Position numbers and translations under genes: made by a program. Shown here piece after piece: positions 23,473-36,350 of a stretch of DNA of 64,000 bases (positions within the stretch are counted from its first letter, which is position 1; each line of letters opens with the position of its first letter). Under the pieces are notes generated by a model. It ran no database searches, was not told where the DNA came from, and was given only the letters and a program-made list of their open reading frames with translations. The stretch comes from Chytridium lagenaria (taxonomy: Eukaryota; Chytridiomycota; Chytridiomycetes; Chytridiales; Chytridiaceae). Location: positions 434,001 through 498,000 of the forward strand of contig JAHLKC010000001.1 of assembly GCA_025449115.1 (NCBI GenBank), given 5' to 3'.

Positions 23473-26400
23473 TCAAGCAGTCCGGTCACTCCTTATAGCG
23501 GGTAAAGGTCCATTCCTCGACGTTGTCATCTCCATCTGCGTCTCCACATGTCTCGGAATATTCCCAACGACCTTGTTCGCGACAAAGTTATTGATGAGCA
23601 AGATCACGCCAGGGTCTGTCGAGAATTTGAGTTTCTAAAAAAAAAAGTGTTTTCAGTAACATGAAAGCGCGGGGTTTGTTTTTTTACATCATAGGATATT
23701 CCTTCCCGTTTCGTAATGTCAGGAATTTTCGGTATGGAGTTGAGTGGACGGATAGCCTGGGTGAGGGTTAGAGTGGGGTGTTGCCTTTTTTTTTTTTTTG
23801 GAATGTTCCTTACTGGATGATGTGTGATATCTAAATCCCATTGATAGACCACCTTCCCGTTTGCCTTGTTCCCACCGTGAATTCCTAGATCTCGTTTTGT
23901 TTCAGTTTTTGGGTCGGTCTGCGGGGAATCGTCGGGGGTGTGACGTCGGTCAAGTTCTTGTAGGCGTGTTTGTAGAAGGATCAAGACGTTTTAAAGGATC
24001 TGTTGTTTTTTTTGTGGTTAGAGGGAGGACGTGTGTGTGTGTGTGTTTGTGTGTGGAAAGTTGTGGGAAGGTGGCGGGGGGGGGTGGCTTTCACCTTTGA
24101 TGTTGTCGCGTTTGTGGAGTTTGTGGAGCATGGCTCTATCTCGGGCTTGTTTGCGGAGGAGCATGCTTTTGAGTTTGGTGTCTTGGAGGTTCCTGTTTTC
24201 CAGAGAGGCAATAGGATTAGAGGGAGGGAAGCAAGAGGTGAAAGGGATGGGGTGGGGGTGTACCAGTCATCTTCACTCTGGGATTCCGTTTCCTCGATTT
24301 CGGGTTCCGGTTTTGATCGTTGCGCAAGGTACTCCTTCAACGGATCGAAATCCACAAGGTTTGCGCTAAAACTCCCTAAAGGAGGAAGTTCCTCATGTCT
24401 AATCAACGAGCTCCGTCTCATGCTTGAGAAATGCAAAGTAGCTTCCTCCTTTACCACCGAAAAGTTGACTTCGCCTTCCTCGTTGGTGTTGGGACGGTGG
24501 GAGGTGGATGGACGTTCTCGGGAAGCGAGACCTTTACGAGCTCGTCTGAACATGTTGGGGTTGATGTTGGAAAAGTGTTGGAGGTTCTCGTCTTTAAGGT
24601 ATTTGGTCATGTTATCGTCAAAAGCGTTTTCTTCAACATTGTCAATCCATTCCAGGAGGGACGTGTCTAAAGGTGTGAATGGAGTGTCATAGAGAGGGGG
24701 AAATTACCATTCAATTCCTCGTCCTCCTCTTCATCGTCTTCTGGGATGAGTTCGCGTAAACGTTTCACGAATTTTCTAACACGATGACCTTGCAACGTTA
24801 AAAAAAGTGAAGAACATCATGCTGGTTGTACCTCTCCAGAGTTTCTGGATCTGAAGAGCGGCTTTCACTTGAACCGCGTCTTTGAGACGTCTCACCACGT
24901 CGATGCGTTTTTTCATCCAGCGTTGAATAATCATTACAGCTGTGAAACGTTTGTTTTAATGTTATGTGTTTTGATTAAACGTTGTTTTTCGACATTACCC
25001 ATGAATTTGTTCCGTGTCTTTCGTTGCGTCACTATCCGTCTCCAGCAAGCCTGGGCATAGGTGATCTGCAGTTCCTCAATACAATTCCTGCTCTCATCCA
25101 TCAACGCCAAATTCGCCAAATCGCTAAAAAAAAATAAAATAGAAAAACAAAAACAAAAACAAAAAAAATTAGCCCACTTCATCCTTCAAAATAATTCCTT
25201 TTTACCATGATGGTGGGAAATCTTTGCCGAGTTTCATCAAATCAATTTGATGTTGACTCAAAAGTCCTGTGAGCCATTGAAGACGGACTTCGAGCGCGGT
25301 TTGCTTTGTGAGAATGTTTTCAAAGGTTTGGGTTTCTTGGCCGTGGAGGAAATGGGTGTATGGTTCGTAGAGAGGTCCCATGAAGGAATCGATTGCCTGG
25401 AGAGTGTGTTAATGGTATCCAATGTGGTGTAAGTCGTTACGCTTTGTTGTTGTTCGCAGATACGGGAAATGTCGTCCCACTTATCGCGTAAAGCTGGACG
25501 TCTGTAACATTTTAAATGTGAGAAATTTTGGTTAAAGAACTAAAGCTCACTCGTCTGGTTGGATGACGTTTTGTCGGGAATAGTATTTCAGACAGTCCTT
25601 AAATATACTTATTTGCTTCAATGGGCCAGGGACTCGATATCCTGGTACATCACTCGGTCGTATGGACCGACTAAATGGACTTCGATTGAGCATCTAACAT
25701 CAATGTTAGAGTGACACATGAAAGAATAGTTACTTACCTCAACCGCGGGGAAGAGGGTATATATCGATGCATAGAAATCCTTTGCCAATACCACAGGATT
25801 TTTCGTAAGGTCAATATGCTTTAGAAATCTGCAGGCTGCTAGCGCAAACAGATCTCGGAATTCTATGGATGGAGCGGTAGTTGAGTGGGGGGTGAAGTGA
25901 TTTTTTAGGGAATTCACCTTTGATGTTGTTGTCCGATAGGGAGATATCCGTGAGGAACGGACACATGGATAAGGGTTCGACGTTTTCGATTTGGCAATCG
26001 TCTGCACGGAGAATGCGTAGACGCGGTAACCATGATAATATGTTGAGCCGCCTAATGCCCTTCGTTCAGAAAATGACGGCGTAACGGTGTATACCTTATG
26101 GTGTTATACTGCACGCTTAGGACCTGTAAACAGATATTTTGGATGTCTGGGATGGAGCTGTACTGGTTCCCGGATATGTTGAGGTATTGGAGGATGGGAC
26201 TTGTGGAGAGGGCTTCGAGACTTCCGTTGGAGATCTTGGTTTTTGATATATCTATGTAAAGCAAGTTTTGGATCTGCTCGAATGCTGTGGTGTCTTCGAT
26301 CTATTTAACAAAAGTCAGTATTTAAGAATTAACAGTATATTCAAACCTCTGTGTCGTGTACTTCTATGACTTGGATGATTTCGTTGGGGCCTAGAGGGTC

Positions 26401-29238
26401 TATGTGACTGATAGGATTGTGGCTGAGGTTAAGCCAAAGGAGATCAATGCATTTGTGGATAGCCTTTTAACGATTAAATCGCAAATATCTTTATGCTTGT
26501 TACCTGTAGTTTTGTGAGTTTGTTCTCTGCAGCTGATAAGAAACGTATACCATCGAATGAGGCCAAATCCAGAGTTTGGAATTTGTTTTTCTGTACACAG
26601 TTAAAAACATGGATAAGGGTATGGTGCTTACATTTAGGGAGAGAGATGTTAACCTCGTAAGTGGTTCTAATCCTCGAGTGGAGCTGATTTGATTAGAGTC
26701 CAACGATACATGTAACAAATGTGTCGCGATTTTAATGTATGGCACCTAGACAGTTTTAGCAAAGTCGTGAGAAAGCATCAAACTTTCTGTAATCCCTTAT
26801 CTATAGCCTCGTAAATAAGCAAATCCTCGTAATCGACAGGCTTGGCTGGTCGTTGCTTTACACAAGCTTCTTTCAGCAAAGAAATTTCAAATTGCCTTTG
26901 CGCTTCCTCTGCATGTAACTTTTGCAGCAATTCCCGTTCCCTAACCTCCTTTTTCGCCGCCACCATCTGCGAAAGTTCCTCTAGCTCCTTCCTTAACCCC
27001 TCCACATCATCCGTTAACACCACCTCCTGTTCCTTAAGTGTAGTTATCGTCGCCACAGCCTTCTCCCTCGTCTCGGATTCCTCGCTCATCCTATTTTTCA
27101 ACGCCTCCATCTTCGCGAGAAGGACTTCCTGCTGCTTCCTGAATTTATCCATAAACTTTGCGCATTTCTGAAGAAGAGCGTTGGAGCGGTCCTTTTCTTT
27201 CTCAAACGCCACTTTGGCGACCACAGATAGCCAGTGAATGATTTGGCGGTATCGGTCTTCAAGTTCACGAATCTTCATTTTAGAGGCACGGAGAGCGCGA
27301 CGCTGAAGGTTAATGGAGGATTGGTAGGTTTCAACTTTAAGTTGGAGTTGGGAGTGTTTTTCGGATTCGGCTTTGAGAGCGAGATGAAGCGTTTGGTATT
27401 CGATTTTCAGGGAGCGTTCTTGGGCTACGAGAGCGGCGATATTTTCATCAGCCAGCTTATTTAAAAAAAAAGGTAATTATTTAAATTTACGGTTTATATG
27501 ATATTATTTGTGCCTCACCTCTTCCTCGTTGGGAGTACTCTCTCTTTCAAGTTGGATTTGAACAGGGGGTATTTCTGGTGGGTTCTCAGATTCAACATGA
27601 GCACCTGCACTTTGAGTAAGCAAATTTCCATCTGAAGCTGACGAAGCCGGTGCAACGCGATCCTTGATCAACGACGTATCACTCCCAGTCTCCACAACAG
27701 ACGACCTTCGAGATCTCAACGGTGTCCGATCATGATGGTCTATAAGAGAAGTTGCAGAAGAGCTTCTCGCAATGGAATCTCTGGGTGTCAATAAATCCTC
27801 TTTTGATAGCCATGGAGCTGATTCACCATCCTCTTTGCCTTGGAGTAAGGTGTGCCTGATTTTAGGTTTTTGAAGCTTCTTTTTTTGTATTGGGCGTTTT
27901 GGGAAGGAGGAGTGATCGTGATCAAAGCGGAGAGATTCTAGGAGGGATTCTTCGGATTTTTGTTCACTATCGAGCTCCTTCATGCGACGGTCTAAGGCTT
28001 CTTTCTCTCTTTGTAGTTCTTCAGGGAGCTCAAACTGGTGATTATGTTAAAACGGGAAACGTGTGAAAGTCAAAAAAATTGATATCCCCTACATCATCAT
28101 CCGAATCGCTTAACCTGCCATGAAGCAAACATTAAAAATACGCTGGATATATAAGAAGATGCTCGCTTACATATCGTCAGTGAATCTTGACACAACCGAA
28201 CTCCTTGTCGTTCCTGGTTGTGAAAGCTTTGAAGAAATCCCAAGATGCCCTTTGTCCATTGTAGCAGAGCTAAGCCTCGCTTTAAGCGACTGCATAGACC
28301 CAAAAGAGCTCATAGACTCCGAATCCATCGAGGCCATAGAAACATTCTCAACTGGCTTTGTTTTAGTATCAGGCGCAAGAAGGTGTTCAGCGCCTTGCTC
28401 TGCGTTGACGGATGACATTGAGTCGGAGCCAACAGCTGATACGCTTCTTTCTAACGCTGCGTGGAATGATTTTCGAGGTTTTAAAGGAACCGGTTCTTGC
28501 ATGACTTCGTCTTCTTCTTTTTCCAGAAGTATGTCGGCTTCGGCGCGTTCGGATTCTCGTTCACTTACGCCGCGGAGGAGATCATTCCAGGATTCCATAT
28601 TCTTCAAAGTACTCTGTTATTGAATGGTTCAAGTTTTACACCTCACCTCTAGCGATGATTCTACTCGAAGGTCTATGGAGCTTAAGTCGTTGACGAACGA
28701 TAAACCTCCATATGCATCAACAGACTCTTTTCTCTTATTTGGGACATCTCCGAGTTCCTGCTCCGAGTCTGCCTTTTCGAGATCTTTTCTAATTTCATCC
28801 AGTCCTTAGGCTTTGAAAGTCGTCTGGTTGAGTAGTCACCCTTTGAGGCTCTGTTACATCCGTCAACCCCTCAGAAAGATTCAATGTGCCATCTTTGTCA
28901 AGACCATCCAACTCGTTTTCCTTCATGTTTTCCAGTTCTTGTTTGATGGCAGCCTCCACATCAAAATCATCGTCATCTTCTTCCTCATATTCTTTCATTA
29001 CATCCTTTTCTTGATCTACATTCTCTCCCTTGATGCTTTCCGTCATTGGTGTTTCATCAGGTCTGGTCGTGGATTGACGCTGTACTGGCAATTCCACATC
29101 ATTATCTTTAAGCAAAAGGGCAGAAGCTTGTTTAGAGGCTAAACCATCCTGCGGTAATTGAGGCTCCGGAGCAGGCTTGGTAGTATGTTCCTGCACCTGT
29201 GCCTCTTGCTCCTCGTCACCTTCAAGAGTGGCATCCAT
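23473..29238 (-). CDS. Leucine-rich repeat / coiled-coil / IQ-motif protein
   Basis: A large minus-strand gene with many short introns. The N-terminal third is acidic and Ser-rich (MDATLEGDEEQEAQVQEH, later EYEEEDDDDFDVEAAIKQEL). Next is a coiled-coil segment (27278-26778, with KFRKQQEVLLAKMEALKNRM and LTDDVEGLRKELEELSQMV). Then come leucine-rich repeats between about 26745 and 25700 (SLDSNQISSTRGLEPLTRL, LQYLNISGNQYSSIPDI, FLKHIDLTKNP). An IQ-like calmodulin-binding segment follows near 24930-24860 (IIQRWMKKRIDVVRRLKD, then AALQIQKLW). The C-terminal region ends at TGA 23473-23475. LRR plus IQ plus coiled-coil is common in centriolar, basal-body and ciliary proteins, but no specific orthologue is recognised. 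Treating the whole span as one gene is inferred from continuous same-strand exons. Confidence 0.6.
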
Positions 29239-29969
29239 GGAATTGTCAGCCTACAGGATTTGACTTCGACAATCTCAACATCAATAACAGTGCTCAACAA
29301 AAGTTCAACTAATAACATCTCCTTCAATATTTAGTTGCCAAGAGTGACGACGGCGACACGGCGTATTATGTTGAGAGACGCGAGGGATTTCGATTTCCGT
29401 CCCATTTCCATCTTCTTTTACAGAATTTTACGTCCATAGTTCTTCTTTATATGTAATGTGGATGATACATCATCTTTTTCATACTGTCGCAAATAAGTAA
29501 TGATCTAAAACAGGTGATAAATATATTTATACGGGCGAGAAAAGACAGAACGAAAGAAAGAAAAAGAGAAAGAACAAAAATAATGGAGAGAACATAATAA
29601 TGGAAACAAAACAGTATAATCTTTGAAACCACACCCGAAAAAGAATAAAGGAGCTATTGATTGCCCAAAAAAACACAAAAAATGAAGGAGAAAAGTGGCC
29701 TCATCAGCATCAAAAAAGATAACTTTTTTCTCAAATTATCGCCAAACACACACACACAAAGGTCAAAGTGAAAAGAAAAGACAGATAGCCGAAACGAAAA
29801 ACTAAAATTCTCAATGACAAAATAAGTGACATTCGTATGAGACAGGGCTAGGGCAAAAGTATGTGCTAGAAACTCTAACAAAAACAAAAGTATAGTAAAG
29901 CGACGAAAAACAAAAAACCAACAAAAAAACAAAAACGAAAAGAGCGCAAAACAAGATCAATTAAAAAAA
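29239..29969. other. Spacer upstream of the LRR gene
   Basis: A 730-base purine-rich interval between two genes on the same strand. It should hold the LRR gene promoter and the ZDS 3' UTR. It has A-rich runs and a CACACA repeat near 29748. No gene was seen. Confidence 0.5.
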
Positions 29970-32900
29970 TCATCCATCCACACTCCTAATGGATCCACTC
30001 GAACTAGCTATACTATTCCTCCTCTGCTGCTGCAGCATCCCCAACGGCACCAAATCCTCATCATCATCATCAGCTCGCGACGGCGTCACCGTCCTAGCCC
30101 CAAGCCCAGACGGTGACCTCGCAGGGCTCCCATAAAACAACGACGTGGCATTATGATTCCCATTATTAGCAGCTGCAAGGCTTTCCGCAGCAATAGCCGC
30201 AGCCGCCCCACGTCCCCTCCCACCCCTCTTTGACGCAGACGAAGCAGTGGATCTAGCTGAAGCAGTTGACCTCGCTGAAGCGTTGGATCGCACAGACGAA
30301 GAAGATCGAGCAGATGAATTGGATTTCACGGATTCATCTGAATCGGATTTATGACCGCTCCCACCACCACCCCCGCTCGTGCTTGCCTTGCTACTCCGCT
30401 TTTTCCTCTCCTTTGACCTTTTTGCTCCCTCAACAGCCTGCGCGGCACCCTGATCCATCCCAGACGGCACATCCATTGGCCCCAACGTGATCAGCGGAGA
30501 CGGCGGCCGATCATGGCTTTTTGTCCGCTTGCTCATCGACGGTGACGGTGAAGGGGGTTGCGGCAACAAACCAGGGTACCCATTCGGGAATTGCAGTTGG
30601 AATGTGTTCGGATCGAATCCTGGCGGCGGGAAAGGTTGCGCAAACGGCGATCCTTGGTTTTGACCATTCATCATGGGCATAGGCATGGGCATCGGCATCA
30701 TAGGCATGTTCATGTTCATTGGCATCGGCGGCTGAGGGAAGGAGATGGGGGTAACGATACCAAGGCCTGATCCGAGACCATTAACATCGGGAAGAGGTGG
30801 ACCACCATAGGGGTTTTGGAATGGAGGAAGATTTTGAGGGGGCGAAAACATCATTCCTGGGAACGGCATGGGTGGCATTGGATGAGAAGGATCATGAGAC
30901 ATGGGCGGCATGGAAAAGTTTGGAGGGAAAGCTGGAGAAACAGAAACGGGTGTTGGTCCATGCGCATTCTCCGACTCCTCTTCATTGTCCTGCGGCAAAC
31001 CCGTGAAAGAAATATGCCGCGTCGCATCTGTCATCATAGCATCCCCTCCATTTTCCATCCCCTCAATCCCATCCATATGTTGCTGATCAACATCCATGTC
31101 ATTCGAATCAATGGGCACAATATATCCCGCCATATTCCTCTTCATCCCCTGTGGTATCCGCATCCCTCCATTCGGTGACGCCGCACGCTCCCCAACCCCA
31201 TCAACCCAAGACTCGGTGACCGCGATCCACGACTCTTCCCACTCCTCGACCTCTTCTTCCCCTTCTTCTTCCTCCCACGCGGCCCTGCCGATTCAGCGTG
31301 ACATCTGCATGCACCGACAGAATGTACAACATCAAATTCGAAATAACAACCTGTTCATGGAGAGGACGTCTCGGTTGCGCCAACTTGATATGGGACAAAC
31401 GGTACACCGCCTTCTCAATATGAAGAGGGTACCGGGGGTGCCCATCAGCCGTTGTATCCATCGGGTAAACCGAATCCTCCCATCCATCATCATTAATACT
31501 ATCCGAAGACCGTCGCTTATCACTGGTCTCCTTCAAACCAAGCGATCCCCTAGCACCCCCCAGCACCCTCTCCGCCAACGATGATCCCGAATTCTCCAAA
31601 CTCTTTTTCGTCTTTGGTCCCAATAAATTCGACAGCCATTTCCACGGACCCTTCCCACTCGACTCCTTATCCTTTGACGATTTAAGGATAGACGGGATTC
31701 GCGGAGACGGCTCCTTAACCACAACTGCATTCTCAACAGACGTTGCAAGTTTAGAGCTTGACATTGGCTGTGTCGACAATCTTGGAGATGAACGACCAGA
31801 GGGAACAGAGGTCTCATTCTCAGCTCGATGATGATGCTGTTGTTGCGGTACAGGTTGTTTCCCCACTCCAGTAGCGTAAGGCGAAGTCGATAAAGCAGGC
31901 GCGCCATGATCCATCGACTTGCGTCCAGGCGAGATAAACATTTCCCCCTTATCTCCTAAATCAAATTCGGCATCCGAAGACTTCTCGTCCTCCTCCGTCT
32001 CAGAATCATCCGACTTATCAGACTTATCCGACTTGATACCTCCCAAAACAGCCGTCGCCTCAGGTTCCGGTGATTGGTCCTCCATCGAGGCTGCAAAAGT
32101 CTCAAAAGTGAGAGGCGACGATGCAGATTCCCTGTCAGCAGGAATGTCCCCACCATCTACTTCCGCAGCCGCCTTCACAAGAGCTTCCGCCTGAATGACA
32201 TTCGACAAAGGTGACGACACAGACCCCTCCGACATTCCCTCCATGAGCGATCCCGAAAGCATCGTAGAAGCGGGAAGCGAAGGTGGAAGATCCGCATCTT
32301 CAAGCGACACCCCATGGAATGAAAGTACCGACGACCGTCTCGAAATAGCCGACGAAATCGAAGACCTCCGCATCGTTCTCGACAAAGAAGGGTGCAGCGG
32401 CGCCGTCGCCGTAGGAGATGCCGGAAGACTTGATGAGAACATGGATCCCTCCATGAAATCACCCGCCTTATCCGCTTCCGGCGCATCAAGGTTCTCAAGA
32501 GACAACATAGGTGCAGACATGGGTCCTGAAGGGACTTCACTCTCCTGACGTACATCCAACTCCAGAGAACCTCTAGGTGCTGCATCCACATCAGCCGTTC
32601 CCTTCCGTTTAGTGGTTGACCGACTCCGGATAGCCTTCTTGCTTCGTCTAATAGGAGCAAGGCCCTTCATCCTCACCGACCCATCTGCCTCCGTACTCTC
32701 AGACGACGGAGCGGGAACTGGCAAAGGTGATTCCTCAGCAACAGTCGGCATGCTCGCACTTTTCTTTGGCATTGGTTCATCAGGTGCCTCGAAAAACTCC
32801 TCGATGTTATCAGGCGTTATGACAACATGTCGTTCCGCAAACGACTTGGCTCTCCTCACTGGCTTCTTCCCAGCAACCGCCATAACTGAGGCCATGATAT

Positions 32901-34241
32901 CAGACTCACTCTCCTCAGCTTCAACGGCGGCCATCGACGAGGTACCTGCGGACTCTACAGCCTCAGGGGAAGGTGCATCAGGAGGTCCACTATGGCTCTG
33001 TAGCCACGCCTTGAACTCGGTTGGGTGAAGATCGGGGTGAAGGTGGGCGGGAACCCAGAAGAGATGGGAGGGGTTTTCATTTACGTAATTCACGTCGCTG
33101 ATGAGAGCATGAAGAGGAGATGATGGCGGAACCCGAGGAAGGGAAAATGTTTTCTCTGCTGCGGTTGGGGAGGTGTTTCGAGGTGAGCGGTTTCGGCCAC
33201 GATCTATTGACATTCGTGTGGGAGAAGGCCGCCGCCGGTCCATCGATTTTCTTGGGGAAGTCGGCGAAGGGTGGGACGGATCAGCTGGTACAGAAAGAGA
33301 AGGGATAGCAATGGTCACAGACGGCCTCATCTTCACACTGGGTTCCAAATCCACCCAGTCAGTATCGCTCTCCTTTAATGGAGTTTTCCGTGATTCCACA
33401 AGTATCGGAACAAGCCCTCTGGAGCTACTATCTGTACGGCTGTGTAATGTGGAGAATGTGGGGACCTTGTTCCCAGAACATCGCTAGTACCTTCATCAAA
33501 AAGACCAAGCGCAGAGACAGGGGTAATGGGTGGGAGAGTTATATCTATCGGCCTTGAATTTGAAGAGACCGAAAGGTGTGGTGAAGCAAAAGGTGGTGGG
33601 AAGTATTCATTTGCGGGAGATGGGGAAGTCGGAGAAAGTTTTGAAGAAAGCGTAGTCGGTCCGTATGATGGTGCAAGACTAGGAGATTCGGGCTCTAAAG
33701 GCGATGGTTGACGATTCCGCCGCTTAAAAGATGTCATAGAGGTCATAGAGCTCATCTTTGAAAGTCCTCGGGAAACGCCTTTCATAAACCCTCCCATGAC
33801 CTCTCCAGCTATGCTACCAGTTCTTGATCGTATGGATGATGTATCTCCGTCATCAGTGTCACCCCCGTATGTGTGGTCGGAATCCGCCATAGTGTCCTCC
33901 GATTTTGAGACCTTCCTGAAAAAAGCAGAGAATTTGGTACTGAGCTTTCGCTCTGCCGAACCAGACCCCGGACCATGCCCTGGGGCAGGCGACGAGCTCC
34001 TATTGATCTGCCCAAAACTTTTCGCCTTTGGCAGATCTTCCTTTGTTGACACCTTGATGCCATTACCATGATGGGTCGATTCAGCGTTCGGCGACAGTGG
34101 CGATAGCGGCGATTTCGGAGACATTTCAAAGGCTATTGATTCCTGAGATAGCGCCAGAGATGATGAGCGTTGTGTGATGATCACAGGTCCAGTTGATGTT
34201 CCCTTTTTTTTCTCTGTCTCGACGATTGTTGCGCTGAGCAT
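29970..34241 (-). CDS. ZDS1: Zds1/Zds2-like PP2A regulator
   Basis: A long, mostly disordered Ser/Pro-rich protein with two conserved blocks. The first (around 33070) contains LFWVPAHLHPDLHPTEFKAW. The second (around 31700-31290) is the Zds_C domain: GPWKWLSNLLGPK, then YPLHIEKAVYRLSHIKLAQP, RRPLHEQVVISNLM. In yeasts Zds proteins bind the PP2A subunit Cdc55 and act in mitosis and polarity. The start is taken at 34241. One frame change near 33395 joins the N-terminal part (through TSDVLGTRSPHSPHYT) to the central ORF. A second near 31285 joins Zds_C to an acidic run (WEEEEGEEEVEEWEES) and a Met/Pro-rich, then Ser/Ala-rich tail of about 420 residues ending at 29970. That tail could instead be a separate gene starting at 31163. 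Confidence 0.75.
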
Positions 34242-35162
34242 TGCTCAATAACCGAAGAGGACCCTCACGAAGCGAAGAACGCTGTATGAACAGACGAAAG
34301 ACATGGATGAGGTTCCATCCTCTGATAGCGAATTCCCCCAAAGATCCCGTCCGAGAATGGGAAAAAAAAAGAAAAAACTGATAAGGGAAAGCATCACTCA
34401 CCCAAGCCAAGAGAGAGACTCTCTATCCTGAATAATGTAGCCTTTTCAACCTTTCAAATCTTTTCTATAGCAGTGTCTAAACACAGATGGGTTCTTTCCG
34501 TTGGCCCCCTCCTGATGGAATGTAGTTTGACCTTCGAGCCTTGACACAAAGGACTCTAGGTGAATTAAGAGACGTATGAGGTTGAGGTAAAAAAAAGATG
34601 CGGTATGAAGTTGAGTTTATCCCAGCAGGAAAGGGTTGTATGTAGTAGAGAGAAAGGATGTGTCGTGGGCGAGTAAGTGTGTGGGAAGCGCAACTGGGTA
34701 TCGAAGGGGATGTGTGAGTAGAGATGAAAAAAATCAGCCTGAAACAGAGGGATTTCTCAAAGGGCTACCTATAGTTGAACGCCTCCCCAAAATGAGTGTG
34801 TGACGGCATTTCTTTTTTTGACAAAGTAGAAAAGATGTGACGGCATTCCTTCACTCTCATCCCCTCTCACTCACTCACTCACGCATGAAAATGGAGTTGA
34901 CAGACGTATTTTTGTACTTGACAACGTGTTGATAACCTTACAAGAGAATGACGCGTGTCCATGACGGTACGACCTGCCTACCTTTTACATCTGACCATCA
35001 TTTAAAATGCCATGTCCTAACCATAGAGCAGTCGAATACCACATAAACAAGTCCTACCTCCCGGCAAACATTTTCACCTTAACTCTCCCCATCTTTTATT
35101 GAGCGATTGACATGGGCCAGCCAATACATATCAAATCAACAAACACGAGCTTCACCCTTCCC
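34242..35162. other. Intergenic, ZDS promoter region
   Basis: A 920-base interval between two minus-strand genes. No gene supported; it should contain the ZDS promoter and the EF-P 3' UTR. A TCAC/ACTC repeat lies near 34868-34885. Confidence 0.5.
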
Positions 35163-36090
35163 TCACTTTCTCTTATTTAACACGCGCTCCTTATACTTTC
35201 CATCAACAAGATCCAAAACAATCGTATCCCCAGACTGCACAAACTCTGGCACCGTCACCAAGAAATCATTCTCAAGGGTCGCGCTCTTAAACATGGTTCC
35301 TAACAATTCAAAAGCCTTGTTAGATCCCCTACCCATCATCTATCGCGAAATTTGCACAAATAAAGTCTCACCCTTTCCTTCATTCGTCACAGTCGATGCC
35401 GGAGGATCAGTATACACAACTTTAAACGTCCCCGTCGTAGGCAACTTGATCATGATAGGTTTATCCCCTTGAAAACTAACCTTGATATTCATCTCATCGT
35501 TAATGAGCGGAACAATGTCCTTTGTAGCTATATTTCCCCAAAATGTTAACTTCCCAGGGTCCATTGAAACATTTCGCAATCACCTTCCAACGCATCCAAT
35601 GACATGGCATGCTCCTCCAAAGTCTCGCGGTCGAGAGATGGATTTCATTGCCGTCAACATATAAGAATTGAAAGGGCTTATCGACCAAATCCACACCTGT
35701 AGTGTCTCGATGTCAATGCTTTGATTTGAGCCATCGTAAAGGTCGTGTACACACCTTCAAGAACAGCATTGGCGTTAAACCGCTCCGTCAATTTTCCTGC
35801 CCTAAGAACATCCTCAACTCAATCTTGTAATGACTGCCCTGTCGGCCTGAGTGTGCAAACTGAAATCGTGAATGATCCAAAGCTTGAAGGTGAAGTTATT
35901 GGCTTATGAGCTTCATAATTGTCAAAAACTACATGCTAATGCACACCTTTCCTTTATGTGATACTGCTAAACCCTTCCGCACTTCGTTGACGGGAAGATG
36001 GTATTGACGAGTTTGCAATGCTGACGCTGACCGGAAAGGATTTGGGGCGAGCCGCAGTGTTCTCTTGACCAAGGTCGTTGTCAAATACAT
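35163..36090 (-). CDS. Elongation factor P, mitochondrial-type
   Basis: Bacterial-type EF-P relieves ribosome stalling at proline runs. The start at 36090 gives a mitochondrial presequence (MYLTTTLVKRTLRLAPNPFR). It is followed by the KOW-like N-domain (VNEVRKGLAV), the loop HSGRQGSHYKIELRD, the OB domain (VDLVDKPFQFLYVDGNEIHL) and the C-domain (KLPTTGTFKVVYTDPP, DFLVTVPEFVQSGDTIVLD, GKYKERVL). At the loop tip, where E. coli has PGKG with modified Lys34, this protein has SGRQG, like the arginine-type EF-P of Pseudomonas. Introns: about 35945-35884, 35756-35699 and 35371-35297. One-base frame changes occur near 35813 (GGG shortened to GG), 35630 and 35558. The stop is TGA at 35163-35165. It is distinct from eIF5A. 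Confidence 0.85.
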
Positions 36091-36350
36091 GGCGTGAAAA
36101 CGAACAAAATTCACTTGTGAGGTACCCAAAATGTTAGGTAGGTAGTGGAATAAGCTTCAACCCTCATCGTAATTGACAATCCAGTGACAGCCAGTATGAA
36201 TTGGAAGTACATAGTTAAAAAACGGCAAGCACTGTTGATTTATTTGGCCGCAAGCGTCCCAAATGACAACGAATTCCTCAATCTACATTACGCACTCGAA
36301 AGAACATCAAGAAGGCAAACAAACAATTAAACAGGGAATAAAAGAGACAT

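Noticed and set aside
30558..31178. Plus-strand ORFs rich in Arg/His opposite the ZDS tail
   Set aside because: They are antisense shadows of the Met/Pro-rich repeats on the minus strand.
32175..32660. Arg-rich 161-codon ORF inside the ZDS gene
   Set aside because: Alternative frame of a Ser-rich, high-GC coding region; composition is typical of a frame shadow.
35163..36090. eIF5A
   Set aside because: The protein has a third, C-terminal domain and EF-P motifs (LPTT...TDP), and the loop lacks the eIF5A hypusine context.
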